Part shown: positions 25,122 to 38,778 of the stretch, one piece after another | Layout of the letters: every line of letters begins with the position of its first letter | How positions within the stretch are numbered: position 1 is the first letter of the stretch | Origin: Pectobacterium sp. CFBP8739 | Lineage (GTDB): Bacteria > Pseudomonadota > Gammaproteobacteria > Enterobacterales > Enterobacteriaceae | Assembly: GCF_013449375.1 (NCBI RefSeq) | Contig: NZ_JACDRR010000005.1 | Span: 582,158 to 646,157, forward strand | Reading direction: 5' to 3' | DNA length: 64,000 bases | Translations under genes and position numbers: made by a program | The notes under the pieces: generated by a model | Database searches by the model: none | What the model saw: the letters and a program-made list of their open reading frames with translations, nothing else | Told to the model about the DNA's origin: nothing

Positions 25122-26063
25122 ATGCGCTTAGACAAACTGGAGATTCGCTGGTTAAAGCTTTTTTGTAAGATTGTTGAAAAACAAGGAGTTACTAACGCTC
25201 AAGATGCAACGGGCTTAAGCCAACCCGTACTAAGCCACTACCTCTCTCGTCTTGAGGATACGCTCGGACTGGTGCTCTGCGAACGTGGTCGTGGCGGCTT
25301 TGCCTTAACAACCGAAGGTGAAGTGGTCTATCAGGAAGCTAAATCTGTCATCGCTACGTTGGACGATTTTGCCAATCGATTGGCAAGTATAAAGCATCAA
25401 CTTATTGGTAAAGCTCGGATTGGTTGTCTGGATAATACCGTTACTCATCCAGAAAAAGTCATTTCTAATGCTATTGGAAAACTGTACAGCCAAAGCCCAG
25501 ACGTTGCTGTTGAGCTGGAGATCGGCGATTACACCCCTCTGATGGAACGTTTAAAAAACGGGCATATTGACATTATTCTGAGCGTCTTGCCGGATGATGT
25601 TCCAACAGATATCTATTTTCAACCCGCTTTTGTCGAGAAAAGTTATTTTTATTCCACATCGGAAAATGCGGCAAGAATAGAAAGGGAATGGCGTGATGGA
25701 ACACTGAACCCGAACAGATTGCTAATTGGCGGCCACGCATTGCACGAGATTAGTAAGCAGTTAGGCCCTGTCGCAAAGAAAGGTTTGCAAAATACTGCAT
25801 GGAATGTAGAAGGCAGTTTATTGCTCTTATTAGCAGGCACACATGTTGGTTTCCTTCCTGACCATTATGCCGCTCAGTGGGTTGCAAACGGGCAACTTAC
25901 AGCAATTTCACCGGAAAAACTCGGGCTAACCAGCATATTTTATCTGGTGAGAAACGCAAAACAGCGCCTTAGCCCAGTAGCCGAAGCGCTGTGGAATAAC
26001 ATGGTCGAAGCAGGACAAAGCTCGTTGGCCAGCCTCGATACCGCTAGCTCAAGCAGCAGCTAA
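25122..26063 (+). CDS. LysR-family transcriptional regulator of the hydantoinase-type cluster
   Basis: 313 residues. The N-terminal winged helix-turn-helix (about 5-65) reads [20 protein letters not shown], then [18 protein letters not shown], in the standard LysR order; the rest is the two-lobed effector-binding domain (about 92-300). ATG at 25122 with AAGGAAA upstream. Divergent from the permease gene across a 272-base region, the classic LysR arrangement, so it probably senses the cluster's substrate or intermediate. The C-terminus is a serine run and its stop overlaps the convergent ycaD stop by about 15 bases. Not a close match to E. coli YcaN as far as I can tell. Confidence 0.9.
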   Translation: MRLDKLEIRWLKLFCKIVEKQGVTNAQDATGLSQPVLSHYLSRLEDTLGLVLCERGRGGFALTTEGEVVYQEAKSVIATLDDFANRLASIKHQLIGKARIGCLDNTVTHPEKVISNAIGKLYSQSPDVAVELEIGDYTPLMERLKNGHIDIILSVLPDDVPTDIYFQPAFVEKSYFYSTSENAARIEREWRDGTLNPNRLLIGGHALHEISKQLGPVAKKGLQNTAWNVEGSLLLLLAGTHVGFLPDHYAAQWVANGQLTAISPEKLGLTSIFYLVRNAKQRLSPVAEALWNNMVEAGQSSLASLDTASSSSS

Positions 26064-27203
26064 TGGTGTTGGATGGTGATCGCCTTTTCTGAGCAACATC
26101 GTCAGATACATCATGGCAACAACCGCGATCAAGACAAACAGCAAGCGATCGGAGTAGCTCTGCATCAATACCGCAGCAACGCTTGGCCCGCAAAGACTGC
26201 CAAGCGTATAGCTGAGGAGCAAGGCCTGATTCATCGCCACCAGTTCGTCAGGACGTACTTTTTCACATGCCCACGACATGGCAACGGGATACAACGTAAA
26301 CCCTGCGCATCCCAGCAGGAATAATGACGGCGCCATGGCATAGTGGCTAATACTTAACATGGCAATACAGCCGATAATTACAACAAAGACTAATACGCGC
26401 AGAACCAACAGTCGTCCATATCGATCTGCCATACGCCCAATCGGCCATTGACCGATAATCCCTGAGCTGATCAGCAGTGCCATCCAGTATCCAACCTGCG
26501 CGTCATTTATTCCCTGATGAGAGAGATACAGCGGCATCAGACCATACAGCGAGCCTAAAATTGCGCCGGAAATAATACAGCCGTGAACGCCTAAACGGGC
26601 ACTGCGGTACGTCAGCATTTTCCACATGTTGACATGTTTTTCTTGCAGCTCTGGCGGCGTAGGGAGACGAGTAAACAGCAGCGGTAATACCGCCAAAATA
26701 ACTAACGCGACCATCCACGGCAGCACGTTCAGCAATGCGCTCGGCAATATGCCAAGCAGAAGCTGTCCAACTACGCTACCGAGGTAATAGGCAATCATAT
26801 AGGCAGCCAGCAGTTGCCCTCTCTGCGTCGGTGTTCCGCTACATAATAAAGCGCTTTCGACCACGACCCAGATTAATGCACAGCCGATACCGGCAAGGAA
26901 GCGCCAGAATAACCAACTGCCGATATCCCCAGAAATACCGAGACCAACGATCGCGATACCAAATAATAAAGCCGCGAAATAATAGCTACGGTTAAATCCA
27001 TAAAGTTTGATTAACTTACCGGCTAATAGCGTACCGACTAGATTGCCGCCGAAGTAGGATGACCCAACAAGGCCAACCTGCCAGACAGGAAGAGATTGAT
27101 AACTCAGCCACAGTGGTACCAGGGTATTTAATACCGCAATACAAACCGTCAGCAGCAAAAGTCCGCAGAGCAATAACAGCACTGGGCGGGAATAAGCAGA
27201 CAT
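26049..27203 (-). CDS. ycaD: YcaD-like MFS transporter
   Basis: 384 residues from the ATG at 27203 ([18 protein letters not shown]), matching the E. coli YcaD start; the longer frame to 27248 lacks similarity. Twelve predicted membrane helices of the major facilitator superfamily with the inter-helix motif [14 protein letters not shown] and the signature [10 protein letters not shown]-type loop before it. Physiological substrate is unknown. In E. coli it flanks the dms/ycaC region, which is missing here; the gene now lies beside the hydantoinase-type cluster but is conserved core, so a link to the cluster is not implied. Confidence 0.9.
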   Translation of the reverse strand: MSAYSRPVLLLLCGLLLLTVCIAVLNTLVPLWLSYQSLPVWQVGLVGSSYFGGNLVGTLLAGKLIKLYGFNRSYYFAALLFGIAIVGLGISGDIGSWLFWRFLAGIGCALIWVVVESALLCSGTPTQRGQLLAAYMIAYYLGSVVGQLLLGILPSALLNVLPWMVALVILAVLPLLFTRLPTPPELQEKHVNMWKMLTYRSARLGVHGCIISGAILGSLYGLMPLYLSHQGINDAQVGYWMALLISSGIIGQWPIGRMADRYGRLLVLRVLVFVVIIGCIAMLSISHYAMAPSLFLLGCAGFTLYPVAMSWACEKVRPDELVAMNQALLLSYTLGSLCGPSVAAVLMQSYSDRLLFVLIAVVAMMYLTMLLRKGDHHPTPLAAA

Positions 27204-27476
27204 AGCGAAGTGGATAACCAAACAACCGGAGAAGAGTGAGCGCATCATGCCACTGCGTATATAAAAGTCAATCCGGGCAAAAAGTGCTAAAAGTCCTTTC
27301 CCAAATTATGGATTGAAAGAATTCATCAACGTCCATAGGAAGGCAGTCACGCTTAAAAGCAGGGTGCAGCTATTCTACTGATTTCAAATCATTTTTAACT
27401 TAAAATTTAAGTCGAACGGGTTGTTTAAGATAGAGAAGCTATTTTTACGATGAAAAAATATTACCGAACAGAAGGC
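27204..27476. other. Gap between ycaD and the serS terminator
   Basis: No coding frame with a plausible start and no RNA gene recognised. A/T-rich; should carry the ycaD promoter on the minus strand. dmsABC and ycaC, found here in E. coli, are absent. Confidence 0.5.
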
Positions 27477-27509
27477 GTAAAAAAAGCGCCTTTAAACGGG
27501 CGCTTTTTT
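27477..27509 (-). terminator. Rho-independent terminator of serS
   Basis: AAAAAGCGCC and GGGCGCTTTTTT flank a 7-base loop; the minus-strand copy ends in seven T, just after the serS stop. Confidence 0.92.
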
Positions 27510-27522
27510 CAGATAGCTGAAA

Positions 27523-28869
<1,347 letters not shown>

Positions 28870-28921
28870 CTACGCGGCCGGTTTCAGAAAATACCGCAAT
28901 AACCTTACCGCAACGCTTAGT

Positions 28922-30265
28922 TCAACGGTAGCGTTTTGTCGGGCTATTTTGATCCTGAGCGGCAAGCCAGGCGAGCTTTTCACCAATTTTGCCTTCAAGA
29001 CCGCGCGAAGTCGGCGTGTAATAGTGCGTATCCGCCATTTCCGGCGGAAAGTAGATCTCACCGGCCGCATAGGCATGGGGTTCATTGTGTGCGTACCGAT
29101 ACTCTGCACCGAGCCCCATTTCTTTCATCAAGCGGGTCGGTGCGTTGCGTAAGTGCTCGGGAACATCATAGTCTGGCTTCTCGCGCGCATCCTGCATCGC
29201 CGCTTTGAACGCGCTATATACAGCGTTACTTTTGGGGGCACAGGCCAGATAAACTATCGCCTGAGCGATGGCGCGCTCCCCTTCCGCTGGACCTACGCGA
29301 GTGAAGCAATCCCAGGCGGAGATAGCCACCTGCATCGCACGCGGATCGGCGTTACCGACATCTTCCGACGCAATTGCCAACAATCGCCGGGCAACATACA
29401 GCGGATCGCCGCCCGCAGTGATGATTCTGGCATACCAATAAAGCGCCGCATCCGGCGCAGAGCCTCTTACTGATTTATGCAGCGCCGAAATCAGGTCGTA
29501 ATAGCGATCGCCTTTATTATCAAAACGGGCGCTACGTTCGCCAGCAATTTCGTTGAGGAGCGCTGGCGTCAGGACTCGCATGCCTTGCGCGTCAATTTCC
29601 GCCATATCCGCCATCATTTCCAGGCTATTCAGCGCACGTCTGGCATCCCCGTTAACCAATTCGGCCAACATCCGCGCGGTTTCGGCAGGCAGAACAATAT
29701 TCTGTCCGCCATATCCTCGCTCGCTATCGCTCATTGCCTGCTGCAAGACCTGCTCGATATCTTCTGCCGTCAGCGCTTTTAGCAAATAGACGCGGGCGCG
29801 AGATAACAACGCGGAATTAAGCTCAAAAGAGGGGTTTTCTGTTGTTGCCCCAATGAAGGTGATCGTTCCATCTTCGATATGTGGCAGAAATGCATCCTGC
29901 TGACTTTTGTTGAAACGATGGACTTCATCGACAAACAGAATAGTGCGACGCCCCGCATTGCGATTTTGTCGGGCACGCTCAATCGCTTCGCGAATTTCTT
30001 TGATGCCGGACGTCACGGCAGAAATGCGTTCTACATCCGCCTGCCCGTAGTGCCCAATCAGTTCTGCCAGCGTGGTTTTCCCCGTCCCTGGCGGCCCCCA
30101 GAGAATCATGGAGTGCAGTTGCCCTGCCTCAATGGCTCGTGGCAAAGGCTTACCGGCCCCTAACAGGTGCTGTTGGCCGATATACTGTGCCAACGTCGCA
30201 GGCCGCATACGCGCGGCCAGCGGTTGGAATTCATTATGGGAAAAATCAAGGGACAGGTTGCTCAC
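28922..30265 (-). CDS. rarA: Replication-associated recombination protein RarA (MgsA)
   Basis: AAA+ ATPase of the clamp-loader/Werner-interacting-protein family that acts at stalled forks and binds SSB at ssDNA ends. 447 residues from GTG at 30265, identical in length to E. coli; the start lies 7 bases after the lolA stop. Walker A GPPGTGKT, Walker [15 protein letters not shown], sensor 1 GATTENPSF and the C-terminal tetramerisation region ending NSPTKRYR are all there. An open extension upstream overlaps lolA and is rejected. Part of the lolA-rarA unit. Confidence 0.97.
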   Translation of the reverse strand: MSNLSLDFSHNEFQPLAARMRPATLAQYIGQQHLLGAGKPLPRAIEAGQLHSMILWGPPGTGKTTLAELIGHYGQADVERISAVTSGIKEIREAIERARQNRNAGRRTILFVDEVHRFNKSQQDAFLPHIEDGTITFIGATTENPSFELNSALLSRARVYLLKALTAEDIEQVLQQAMSDSERGYGGQNIVLPAETARMLAELVNGDARRALNSLEMMADMAEIDAQGMRVLTPALLNEIAGERSARFDNKGDRYYDLISALHKSVRGSAPDAALYWYARIITAGGDPLYVARRLLAIASEDVGNADPRAMQVAISAWDCFTRVGPAEGERAIAQAIVYLACAPKSNAVYSAFKAAMQDAREKPDYDVPEHLRNAPTRLMKEMGLGAEYRYAHNEPHAYAAGEIYFPPEMADTHYYTPTSRGLEGKIGEKLAWLAAQDQNSPTKRYR

Positions 30266-30272
30266 TCTGGCC

Positions 30273-30884
30273 TCACTGACGCTGGTCATCCAGCGTGACG
30301 CCCTTCGGCGGTGTGAACGTAAATTGTGCGGCATCAACAGCGCCGTTTTGCTGATTTTTCAGTACATAAGTGCTCCGCTGGCCGTCTTGTTCCGTCGCGG
30401 TAAACTGTTTGATTGTGCCGCTTGTCGTCACATTAATCGCAAACTGTTTCAGATTGCCGCTCGCTGACTTCGGCGTCAGCTCAAAATCATCGCCTTTCTG
30501 GCGCACATCGTATTTATTCCAGTCGCTGGCATCGTTACGCGTAATCAGAATGAACGGCGTATTGCCTGTCGCATCTTTCAGCCAGGTTGCCGTGACTTGC
30601 TCCACAAACGGATTGTAGAACCAGAGCGTTTTTCCGTCAGAAATCAGCGTACTTTCATCAGGTGAGGTGGTTTTCCAGTTAAATAAGTTAGGGCGCTTCA
30701 ACCACAGTTCACCTTCCCCTTCCTGCACGGCTGCGCCATCGGCGCTGGTGACTTTCTGACTAAAGTTGGCGTGGAAACTGTTTACTTTATTGAGGCGACC
30801 TTGCAAATCTTTTGCCGCGTCCGCATAGACAGCCGTTGAGGTCACACCTGCAATCAGGCAACTGATAGCTAACCACTTTCTCAT
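30273..30884 (-). CDS. lolA: Outer-membrane lipoprotein carrier protein LolA
   Basis: Periplasmic chaperone that takes lipoproteins from LolCDE and hands them to LolB. 203 residues from the ATG at 30884, the E. coli length, with AAAGGA 8 bases upstream; an ATG two codons earlier is possible. Signal peptide of about 21 residues with cleavage after AVYA. The mature protein has the conserved [15 protein letters not shown] and FTPPKGV stretches and is rich in aromatic residues lining the lipid-binding cavity. Transcribed with rarA; 230 bases separate it from ftsK. Confidence 0.97.
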   Translation of the reverse strand: MRKWLAISCLIAGVTSTAVYADAAKDLQGRLNKVNSFHANFSQKVTSADGAAVQEGEGELWLKRPNLFNWKTTSPDESTLISDGKTLWFYNPFVEQVTATWLKDATGNTPFILITRNDASDWNKYDVRQKGDDFELTPKSASGNLKQFAINVTTSGTIKQFTATEQDGQRSTYVLKNQQNGAVDAAQFTFTPPKGVTLDDQRQ

Positions 30885-31092
30885 ACGCATAATCCTTTGA
30901 ATTTCCTGATATAACAACCTTCACATCTTGAGGTCAGATACTTGCAAGAGACCGATGTGATTTGTGGATCGGTGTTCTTTGTCGAGCGACGTTAGCTGTA
31001 GAACCACGTTACCTATATAACTATGTTATCTGAACCCACTCGGGCGGTGATAGGTGAATTATCTGCTTATTGCCGCTTTTACGCTTCTTTGC

Positions 31093-31118
31093 ATAAGGGC
31101 TGCTCATGCAGCCCTTAT
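31093..31118 (-). terminator. Stem-loop after ftsK
   Basis: ATAAGGGCTGC (31093-31103) and GCAGCCCTTAT (31108-31118): perfect 11-bp stem with a 4-base loop, 31 bases past the ftsK stop. No clear U-tract on the minus strand, so termination is likely but may be incomplete. Confidence 0.65.
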
Positions 31119-31148
31119 CGTGGAATGACGTCAATCAATACCGAGTGC

Positions 31149-34100
31149 TTATTCCATGGATGGCGGAGCCAATACTTCGCGGTTACCATTGTGCCCTGGA
31201 GAGCTGACAATACCCTGCGCCTCCATTTGCTCAACAATTCGCGCAGCGCGGTTATAGCCGATTCGGAACTGGCGCTGTACACCGGAAATGGATGCTCGAC
31301 GCTTATCGACCACAAATTCTACCGCCTGATCGAACAGCGGATCGAGTTCTTCATCGCCATCAAGACCAAGGCTTCCACCTTCAGCATCATCGCCACCGCT
31401 GATGATATTATCGATATATTGAGGTCGGCCGCGCGCTTTCCAGTCCTGAACGACCGCGTGCACTTCCTCGTCGCGGACAAAAGCACCATGAACGCGGACA
31501 GGTATCGAGGAGTTAGGAGCCATATACAGCATATCCCCCATCCCCAATAGCGATTCTGCACCGCCTTGATCGAGGATAGTCCGTGAGTCGATCTTGCTGG
31601 ACACGGTAAACGCGATACGCGTCGGAATATTCGCTTTGATCAATCCGGTGATAACATCAACGGAAGGACGCTGCGTCGCCAGTACCAGGTGAATGCCCGC
31701 AGCACGCGCTTTTTGCGCCAGTCGGGCAATCAGCTCTTCAACTTTCTTACCCACCGCCATCATCAGGTCAGCAAATTCATCGACCATCACCACAATATAC
31801 GGCAGTTTTTCCAGCACTGGCGGCGTCATATCCATACTGTCACTCGGCTTCCAGAACGGATCGGGGATTGGGCGGCCCATCGCATTTGCCGTCATCACCC
31901 GTTCGTTGTATCCCGCAAGATTGCGCACGCCAAGCGCCGACATCAGCTTATAGCGACGTTCCATTTCACCGACGCACCAGCGCAATGCATTGGCCGCATC
32001 CTTCATGTCGGTCACAACTTCCGTCAACAAATGCGGAATGCCTTCGTACACCGAGAGCTCCAGCATTTTCGGGTCGATCATGATAAAACGTACGTCTTCC
32101 GGCGTGGCTTTATACAGCATACTGATGATCATGGCGTTAACGCCGACCGATTTACCCGACCCCGTCGTACCGGCAACCAGCAGGTGCGGCATTTTTGCCA
32201 GATCGGCAACGACAGGCTCGCCTGCAATATCTTTACCCAACACAATCGACAGCGGCGATGGATTATCACGGAACTGATCACAATCCAGCACTTCTCGCAG
32301 ATAAACCGTCTGGCGATGCGCATTAGGCAACTCCAGCCCGACGTACGGTCGGCCGGGAATCACCTCAACAATACGTACCGCAACAACGGACAGTGAACGT
32401 GCCAAATCGCGCGACAGATTCGAGATACGAGCCGCTTTAACACCCGGAGCCAGATCCAATTCAAACCGCGTGATCACCGGGCCTGGCGAATGATCGACCA
32501 CATCGGCTTTTACGCGGAAATCAGCCAGACGCGCTTCAATCAGTCGCGCCGTCTGTTCCAGTGCAAAATGATCAACAGGCGCTTCGCTGGCCGATGGCGG
32601 AGTCAACAAATCCAATGTTGGCAGCGGCGTAGTCGGCTTCTGTAGCGGTTGTTCATTGCGCATCAGGAACGGATGAATCAGGCCATCCATTGCCGGATGA
32701 TGCGTTGGTGTTGCCACAGTTTCCTGTTTCGCGGCCTCAACAGGCGCTGACGTTGGTTGCGCTGGCTGACCAAATGTTAATGGACTGCGCTCATCAGCGT
32801 CGTTATCCTCACCGGCATGCATCGGCGGAAGACTGGATTCGACACGATAAGACGGTTGTGTATACGTTGGCTCACTGAACGTAGGCGGCTCAAGTTCGCG
32901 ATTATTCTCCGCGCTAAACGGCGAGAATGAAAAGTCGTTATGCGCAACCACAGGAGCTGGCTGAACGGGCTCACTGACCGCCGGCGATACTGCCGGAGTT
33001 GAAATGACCTCATCGTGCTGCAACGCATTAGCATCATAGCGAGACTGCTGCTGTGCAGCGAAATCTCTGGCGAGCTGCGCTTGCAGAAGCGCGTCTTCAT
33101 CCTCTTCCTGTAACGGATATTCATCACCGTAACGTTGACGCTGCTGATTCAGGTATTCTTGCTGCAAAGCGGCTTCCTGACGGGCAATATCCTCCGGTGT
33201 TTCTTCCTGATAGATATCATTCGTCAATTCTGTTTGCGCACGTTCATTCTGCGCCTGCAGCCTTGCTTGTTCTTCAGCCAGTCGCTGTGACGGCAGTTTG
33301 ATTCCATATGACGCCAATTCGCGACGAGTTGGAATGCGCACCGGATTAGGACGCGGCAGTTCCGGCCCGACACCGCGTTTAATCTGCGGATTGTCATCCC
33401 CATCGGCGCTGAACGCTGGCATAAAGGTGTTGTTGGCGTTGAAATCCGTGTCGCGTGCAGGCTGTGGCGGTTCAGCAAAGGGTTGAACCACCGGAGCCGT
33501 TACGATTGGCGGTACAGCACGCTCTCCGTAACTATTGCCGTAAGGCGTATACGCACTGTTATGGCGTTCAGGCGACGTTGCGATCTCTGGCATCGCTGCG
33601 GGTGTTTCAGGGATTTCAAACGAATACAGCGGCGGGTTCAGCGATGGTGCCGTATCAACCGGTGATGAAGCACCAGGTGGCACGATAGCAGACGATACGT
33701 CAGGCAATGGCGAATCTGACGCGACCCGTTCAGAGAATGTTGACCCTGCAACTGACGTTTCTGCAGAGAAGCTCGCTGGTGTAGTAGCCGACCTGTTTTC
33801 GGCGGAAGATGATGACGTTTCCATCTTATTGTCTGCCGAAATGTCGTTTGCAGCATCAGCCACCGAAGGCGCAGAAAACAGCACATCATCCTCATCGCGC
33901 GGTAGCGCTACCGACTCGCCCGACGCATCATCGTGGCGCAGGTTAAGCACATCGTGTTCATCTTCTTCACGGTCGTTTTCTTCGCGGTAGTCTTCATCGC
34001 GACGTGAACGGTTTGACATAAATGTCAGACAACCCAGGACTCCGGCACCAATTTTTTCAGCGATCGTTAACCATGACCAGCCGGTAAACAGCGTTAATCC

Positions 34101-34619
34101 AGCACCCCACACGCACAGCAGAATCAGCGTCGCACCCATGCTATTGAAACGCGGGATCATTGAGCTGCTCAACAGGCTTCCCAAAACACCACCGGAAGCA
34201 AAATAGTAGAGATCGTCAATATTCAACGCAGCCAGACCACAAGAGGTCAGGATCAGCGCCAATGTCCCAATCAGGCGAAGCGAAAAGGTAAAGTAGTCGA
34301 TAGACTGGTGGTTATCACGCTGGCGGAAAGCCGCCCAGCACAGGGATAACATAATCGGCGGGATGGCATAGGCCAGCACACCAAAAATAAAAAACAGCGT
34401 ATCCGCCAGCCATGCTCCCGCCACACCACCAAAGTTGTGAATCGGTTCATGCCAAGCTGTCTGTGACCAACTGGGATCGGAGGGGCTGAAACTGAGTAGT
34501 GCGACACTAAGATAAACCGCCAAAAGTGCCACAACGATTAAAATCGCTTCAAGCAAACGACGTGTTCCACTGAGTTTTTTCAGGGTAACGTCTTTATCTT
34601 CTGTATATTCCTGGCTCAA
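31149..34619 (-). CDS. ftsK: DNA translocase FtsK
   Basis: Septum-anchored motor that pumps chromosome ends toward dif and activates XerCD. 1156 residues, starting at TTG 34619 ([16 protein letters not shown]) with GGAGAG upstream; E. coli also begins MSQEY. Order: four-helix membrane domain (about 20-205), a Pro/Gln-rich disordered linker (about 210-650), the RecA-like alpha/beta motor with Walker [16 protein letters not shown] near 815 and Walker [12 protein letters not shown] near 945, and the KOPS-reading winged-helix gamma domain at the end ([18 protein letters not shown]). The linker is much shorter than in E. coli (1329 residues in total), while both functional ends are intact. Confidence 0.98.
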   Translation of the reverse strand: MSQEYTEDKDVTLKKLSGTRRLLEAILIVVALLAVYLSVALLSFSPSDPSWSQTAWHEPIHNFGGVAGAWLADTLFFIFGVLAYAIPPIMLSLCWAAFRQRDNHQSIDYFTFSLRLIGTLALILTSCGLAALNIDDLYYFASGGVLGSLLSSSMIPRFNSMGATLILLCVWGAGLTLFTGWSWLTIAEKIGAGVLGCLTFMSNRSRRDEDYREENDREEDEHDVLNLRHDDASGESVALPRDEDDVLFSAPSVADAANDISADNKMETSSSSAENRSATTPASFSAETSVAGSTFSERVASDSPLPDVSSAIVPPGASSPVDTAPSLNPPLYSFEIPETPAAMPEIATSPERHNSAYTPYGNSYGERAVPPIVTAPVVQPFAEPPQPARDTDFNANNTFMPAFSADGDDNPQIKRGVGPELPRPNPVRIPTRRELASYGIKLPSQRLAEEQARLQAQNERAQTELTNDIYQEETPEDIARQEAALQQEYLNQQRQRYGDEYPLQEEDEDALLQAQLARDFAAQQQSRYDANALQHDEVISTPAVSPAVSEPVQPAPVVAHNDFSFSPFSAENNRELEPPTFSEPTYTQPSYRVESSLPPMHAGEDNDADERSPLTFGQPAQPTSAPVEAAKQETVATPTHHPAMDGLIHPFLMRNEQPLQKPTTPLPTLDLLTPPSASEAPVDHFALEQTARLIEARLADFRVKADVVDHSPGPVITRFELDLAPGVKAARISNLSRDLARSLSVVAVRIVEVIPGRPYVGLELPNAHRQTVYLREVLDCDQFRDNPSPLSIVLGKDIAGEPVVADLAKMPHLLVAGTTGSGKSVGVNAMIISMLYKATPEDVRFIMIDPKMLELSVYEGIPHLLTEVVTDMKDAANALRWCVGEMERRYKLMSALGVRNLAGYNERVMTANAMGRPIPDPFWKPSDSMDMTPPVLEKLPYIVVMVDEFADLMMAVGKKVEELIARLAQKARAAGIHLVLATQRPSVDVITGLIKANIPTRIAFTVSSKIDSRTILDQGGAESLLGMGDMLYMAPNSSIPVRVHGAFVRDEEVHAVVQDWKARGRPQYIDNIISGGDDAEGGSLGLDGDEELDPLFDQAVEFVVDKRRASISGVQRQFRIGYNRAARIVEQMEAQGIVSSPGHNGNREVLAPPSME

Positions 34620-34653
34620 GAGTCTCTCCAGGGGCCTGTAAGGTTTATGACAA

Positions 34654-34675
34654 AGCGCCGAGAAAACCCGGCGCT
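34654..34675 (-). terminator. Stem-loop between lrp and ftsK
   Basis: AGCGCCG (34654-34660) and CGGCGCT (34669-34675) with an 8-base loop, then TTTGT on the minus strand. Probable but weak lrp terminator; it falls in the ftsK leader. Confidence 0.6.
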
Positions 34676-34733
34676 GGGACTGTATAAATTCACAGGAGTG
34701 TAGCTGAATTTATCGGGTTTTGCACCCACACGT

Positions 34734-35228
34734 TTATCGCGTCTTAATAACCAGACGGTTGCTTTGCTTCACTTCTTCCATCACCACGTAGGTACGGGTA
34801 TCGTTTACGCCCGGTAAACGCAGCAGCGTTTCACCCAGGAGCTTACGGTAAGCAGACATATCCGGCACGCGCGTTTTCAACAGGTAGTCAAAATCACCAG
34901 AAACCAGATGACATTCCTGAATTTCTTCCAGCTTCTGCACCGCAGCATTAAACTGTTCAAACACATCCGGCGCGCCGCGGTTTAGCGTTATTTCAACAAA
35001 AACCAGCAGTGATGCATCCAGATAATGCGGGTTTAGCAATGCTGTGTAACCGTTAATGAACCCCTGTCTTTCCAGACGACGCACGCGCTCCAGACAAGGT
35101 GTTGGCGACAGACCAACACGTTTGGACAGCTCGACATTGGAAATACGCCCATCTTTTTGCAATTCGTTCAGGATGTTACGATCAATACGATCGAGATCTT
35201 TTCCTGGCCGTTTTTTAGTGTCTACCAT
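34734..35228 (-). CDS. lrp: Leucine-responsive regulatory protein Lrp
   Basis: Global DNA-bending regulator of amino-acid metabolism and feast/famine responses. 164 residues as in E. coli and nearly identical to it. N-terminal helix-turn-helix (about 12-60; LDRIDRNILNELQKDGRISN, then LSKRVGLSPTPCLERVRRLE) followed by the RAM ligand-binding and oligomerisation domain. Divergent from trxB across a 585-base gap, which is normal: lrp has a long, autoregulated leader in enterics. serC-type promoters in this window are among its known E. coli targets. Confidence 0.98.
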   Translation of the reverse strand: MVDTKKRPGKDLDRIDRNILNELQKDGRISNVELSKRVGLSPTPCLERVRRLERQGFINGYTALLNPHYLDASLLVFVEITLNRGAPDVFEQFNAAVQKLEEIQECHLVSGDFDYLLKTRVPDMSAYRKLLGETLLRLPGVNDTRTYVVMEEVKQSNRLVIKTR

Positions 35229-36776
<1,548 letters not shown>

Positions 36777-37011
36777 TACGCGATTAAGAACGGAGCGGCG
36801 ATAGCCGTTTCGTTTCTTCCCTCTGATTACCTCACGCAACACAAAAATTGATCGTCTCCCATATTTCATCTCTCCTTTTCGTTTGCAGCGCGTCCCCGTC
36901 GCGGTAACATGGCGTCTATCTGCCTGATAGAAAATAATTTTGTTAACTAGCAGTTACATAAGAGTTATTTTCTGTTAAGTCCATTTCTGCAATATAACGA
37001 ACTGGTGCCTG

Positions 37012-38778
37012 ATGAAAAAAACCAGACAGCAAGAACTGACCGCCTGGCTGAAACAGCAGAGTAAGCTGGCGCAACGTTGGCTACGGATTTCACTGCTGCT
37101 TGGATTCCTGAGCGGTGCATTAATCGTGGCACAAGCCTGGCTATTAGCGACGCTGCTTCATGCTTTGATCATCGAGCATGCTCCCCGTGAATCCCTGCTC
37201 TCACCCTTCATTCTGCTGATCGCGACCTTCATTCTACGTGCGCTCAACAGCATGTTACGCGAGCGCGTCGGTTTTCTGTGTGGACAAGCGGTGCGACAGC
37301 AAATTCGTAAGCTGGTACTGGACCGACTTCAACAACTTGGTCCTGCCTGGATTCAAGGCAAACCCGCCGGCAGTTGGGCAACGATGATTCTTGAGCAGGT
37401 TGATGATATGCAGGATTATTACGCCCGCTACCTGCCGCAAATGTATCTTGCCGCACTGATTCCGTTACTTATCTTAATCACGATCTTCCCACTCAATTGG
37501 GCTGCGGGCTTGATTCTGTTTTTGACTGCCCCACTCATCCCGCTTTTTATGGCACTGGTCGGTATGGGGGCGGCAGATGCAAACCGACGTAACTTTCTGG
37601 CGTTGGCACGCCTGAGCGGACATTTCCTCGATCGCCTGCGCGGCATGGAGACGCTACGCCTGTTCTATCGCGGTAAGGCTGAAACCGAACAAATCCGCCA
37701 CGCGTCCGAAGATTTCCGTAGCCGTACGATGGAAGTGCTACGCATGGCGTTTCTCTCCTCGGGCGTACTGGAGTTTTTTGCCTCCATTTCGATTGCCGTC
37801 GTCGCCGTCTATTTCGGTTTCTCTTATCTCGGGGAACTGGATTTTGGTCATTACGGCATGGGAGTGACGCTCTTCGCCGGCTTCCTCGTATTGATTCTGG
37901 CGCCGGAATTTTTTCAGCCTCTGCGTGATCTGGGTACGTTTTATCATGCCAAGGCTCAGGCTATCGGCGCAGCAGAATCGCTAGTGACCTTTTTAGCCGA
38001 GGAAGGTGAAACGGTAGGCTTTGGCACTCAAATATTCAGCAGCGATACCGCCATTGCTATTCGGGCGGAAGATCTGGTTGTCCTCGCGCCGAATGGCACA
38101 CCGCTAACTCAACCGTTGACGTTCGATATTCACGCAGGCGAGCGTATCGCGCTAGTCGGCCTCAGCGGCGCAGGAAAAAGTTCGCTGCTTAATGCACTTC
38201 TAGGATTCCTACCCTATCGCGGATCACTGACCGTTAACGGTCAGGCTTTAAACACGCTAACGCCTGAATCATGGCGTAAACAACTGAGCTGGGTTGGGCA
38301 AAATCCCCATTTACCGGAGCAAACGCTGCACAGCAATATTCTGCTGGGCAACCCGCAGGCCAGTATTGTGGAGTTACAGCAGGCGATTGAGCGTGCCTAT
38401 GTGCAGGAATTTTTACCACAACTTCCACAAGGGCTGGAGACCATGATCGGTGATGGCGCTGCGCGCTTGTCCGTCGGGCAGGCACAGCGCGTCGCTGTTG
38501 CCCGTGCGCTGATCCATCCTTGCAACTTATTGCTGCTGGATGAGCCATCAGCCAGTCTGGATGCCCATAGCGAAGAGTTAGTTATGACGGCGTTGAACGA
38601 GGCCGCACGCCACCAGACCACGCTGCTGGTCACGCACCAGCTCACGGATATCACCGAATATGACGCGATTTGGGTAATGGATGGCGGCCGATTAGTCCAA
38701 CAGGGTGACTATCAAACACTCCGAGCCGAAACAGGCCCCTTCGCGGCACTGCTGGCACAACGACAGGAGGCGCTGTAA
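37012..38778 (+). CDS. cydD: CydD, heterodimeric ABC exporter subunit for cytochrome bd assembly
   Basis: With CydC forms an inner-membrane ABC transporter needed for functional cytochrome bd and periplasmic redox balance; cysteine/glutathione export and haem-linked roles have been proposed. 588 residues: six-helix membrane domain (about 20-310), then the ATPase with Walker A GLSGAGKSS, signature LSVGQAQRVAVARAL (atypical, SVGQ in place of SGGQ) and Walker B LLLLDEPSASLD. Stop TAA overlaps the cydC ATG (TAATG), so the two subunits are translationally coupled. Confidence 0.97.
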   Translation: MKKTRQQELTAWLKQQSKLAQRWLRISLLLGFLSGALIVAQAWLLATLLHALIIEHAPRESLLSPFILLIATFILRALNSMLRERVGFLCGQAVRQQIRKLVLDRLQQLGPAWIQGKPAGSWATMILEQVDDMQDYYARYLPQMYLAALIPLLILITIFPLNWAAGLILFLTAPLIPLFMALVGMGAADANRRNFLALARLSGHFLDRLRGMETLRLFYRGKAETEQIRHASEDFRSRTMEVLRMAFLSSGVLEFFASISIAVVAVYFGFSYLGELDFGHYGMGVTLFAGFLVLILAPEFFQPLRDLGTFYHAKAQAIGAAESLVTFLAEEGETVGFGTQIFSSDTAIAIRAEDLVVLAPNGTPLTQPLTFDIHAGERIALVGLSGAGKSSLLNALLGFLPYRGSLTVNGQALNTLTPESWRKQLSWVGQNPHLPEQTLHSNILLGNPQASIVELQQAIERAYVQEFLPQLPQGLETMIGDGAARLSVGQAQRVAVARALIHPCNLLLLDEPSASLDAHSEELVMTALNEAARHQTTLLVTHQLTDITEYDAIWVMDGGRLVQQGDYQTLRAETGPFAALLAQRQEAL

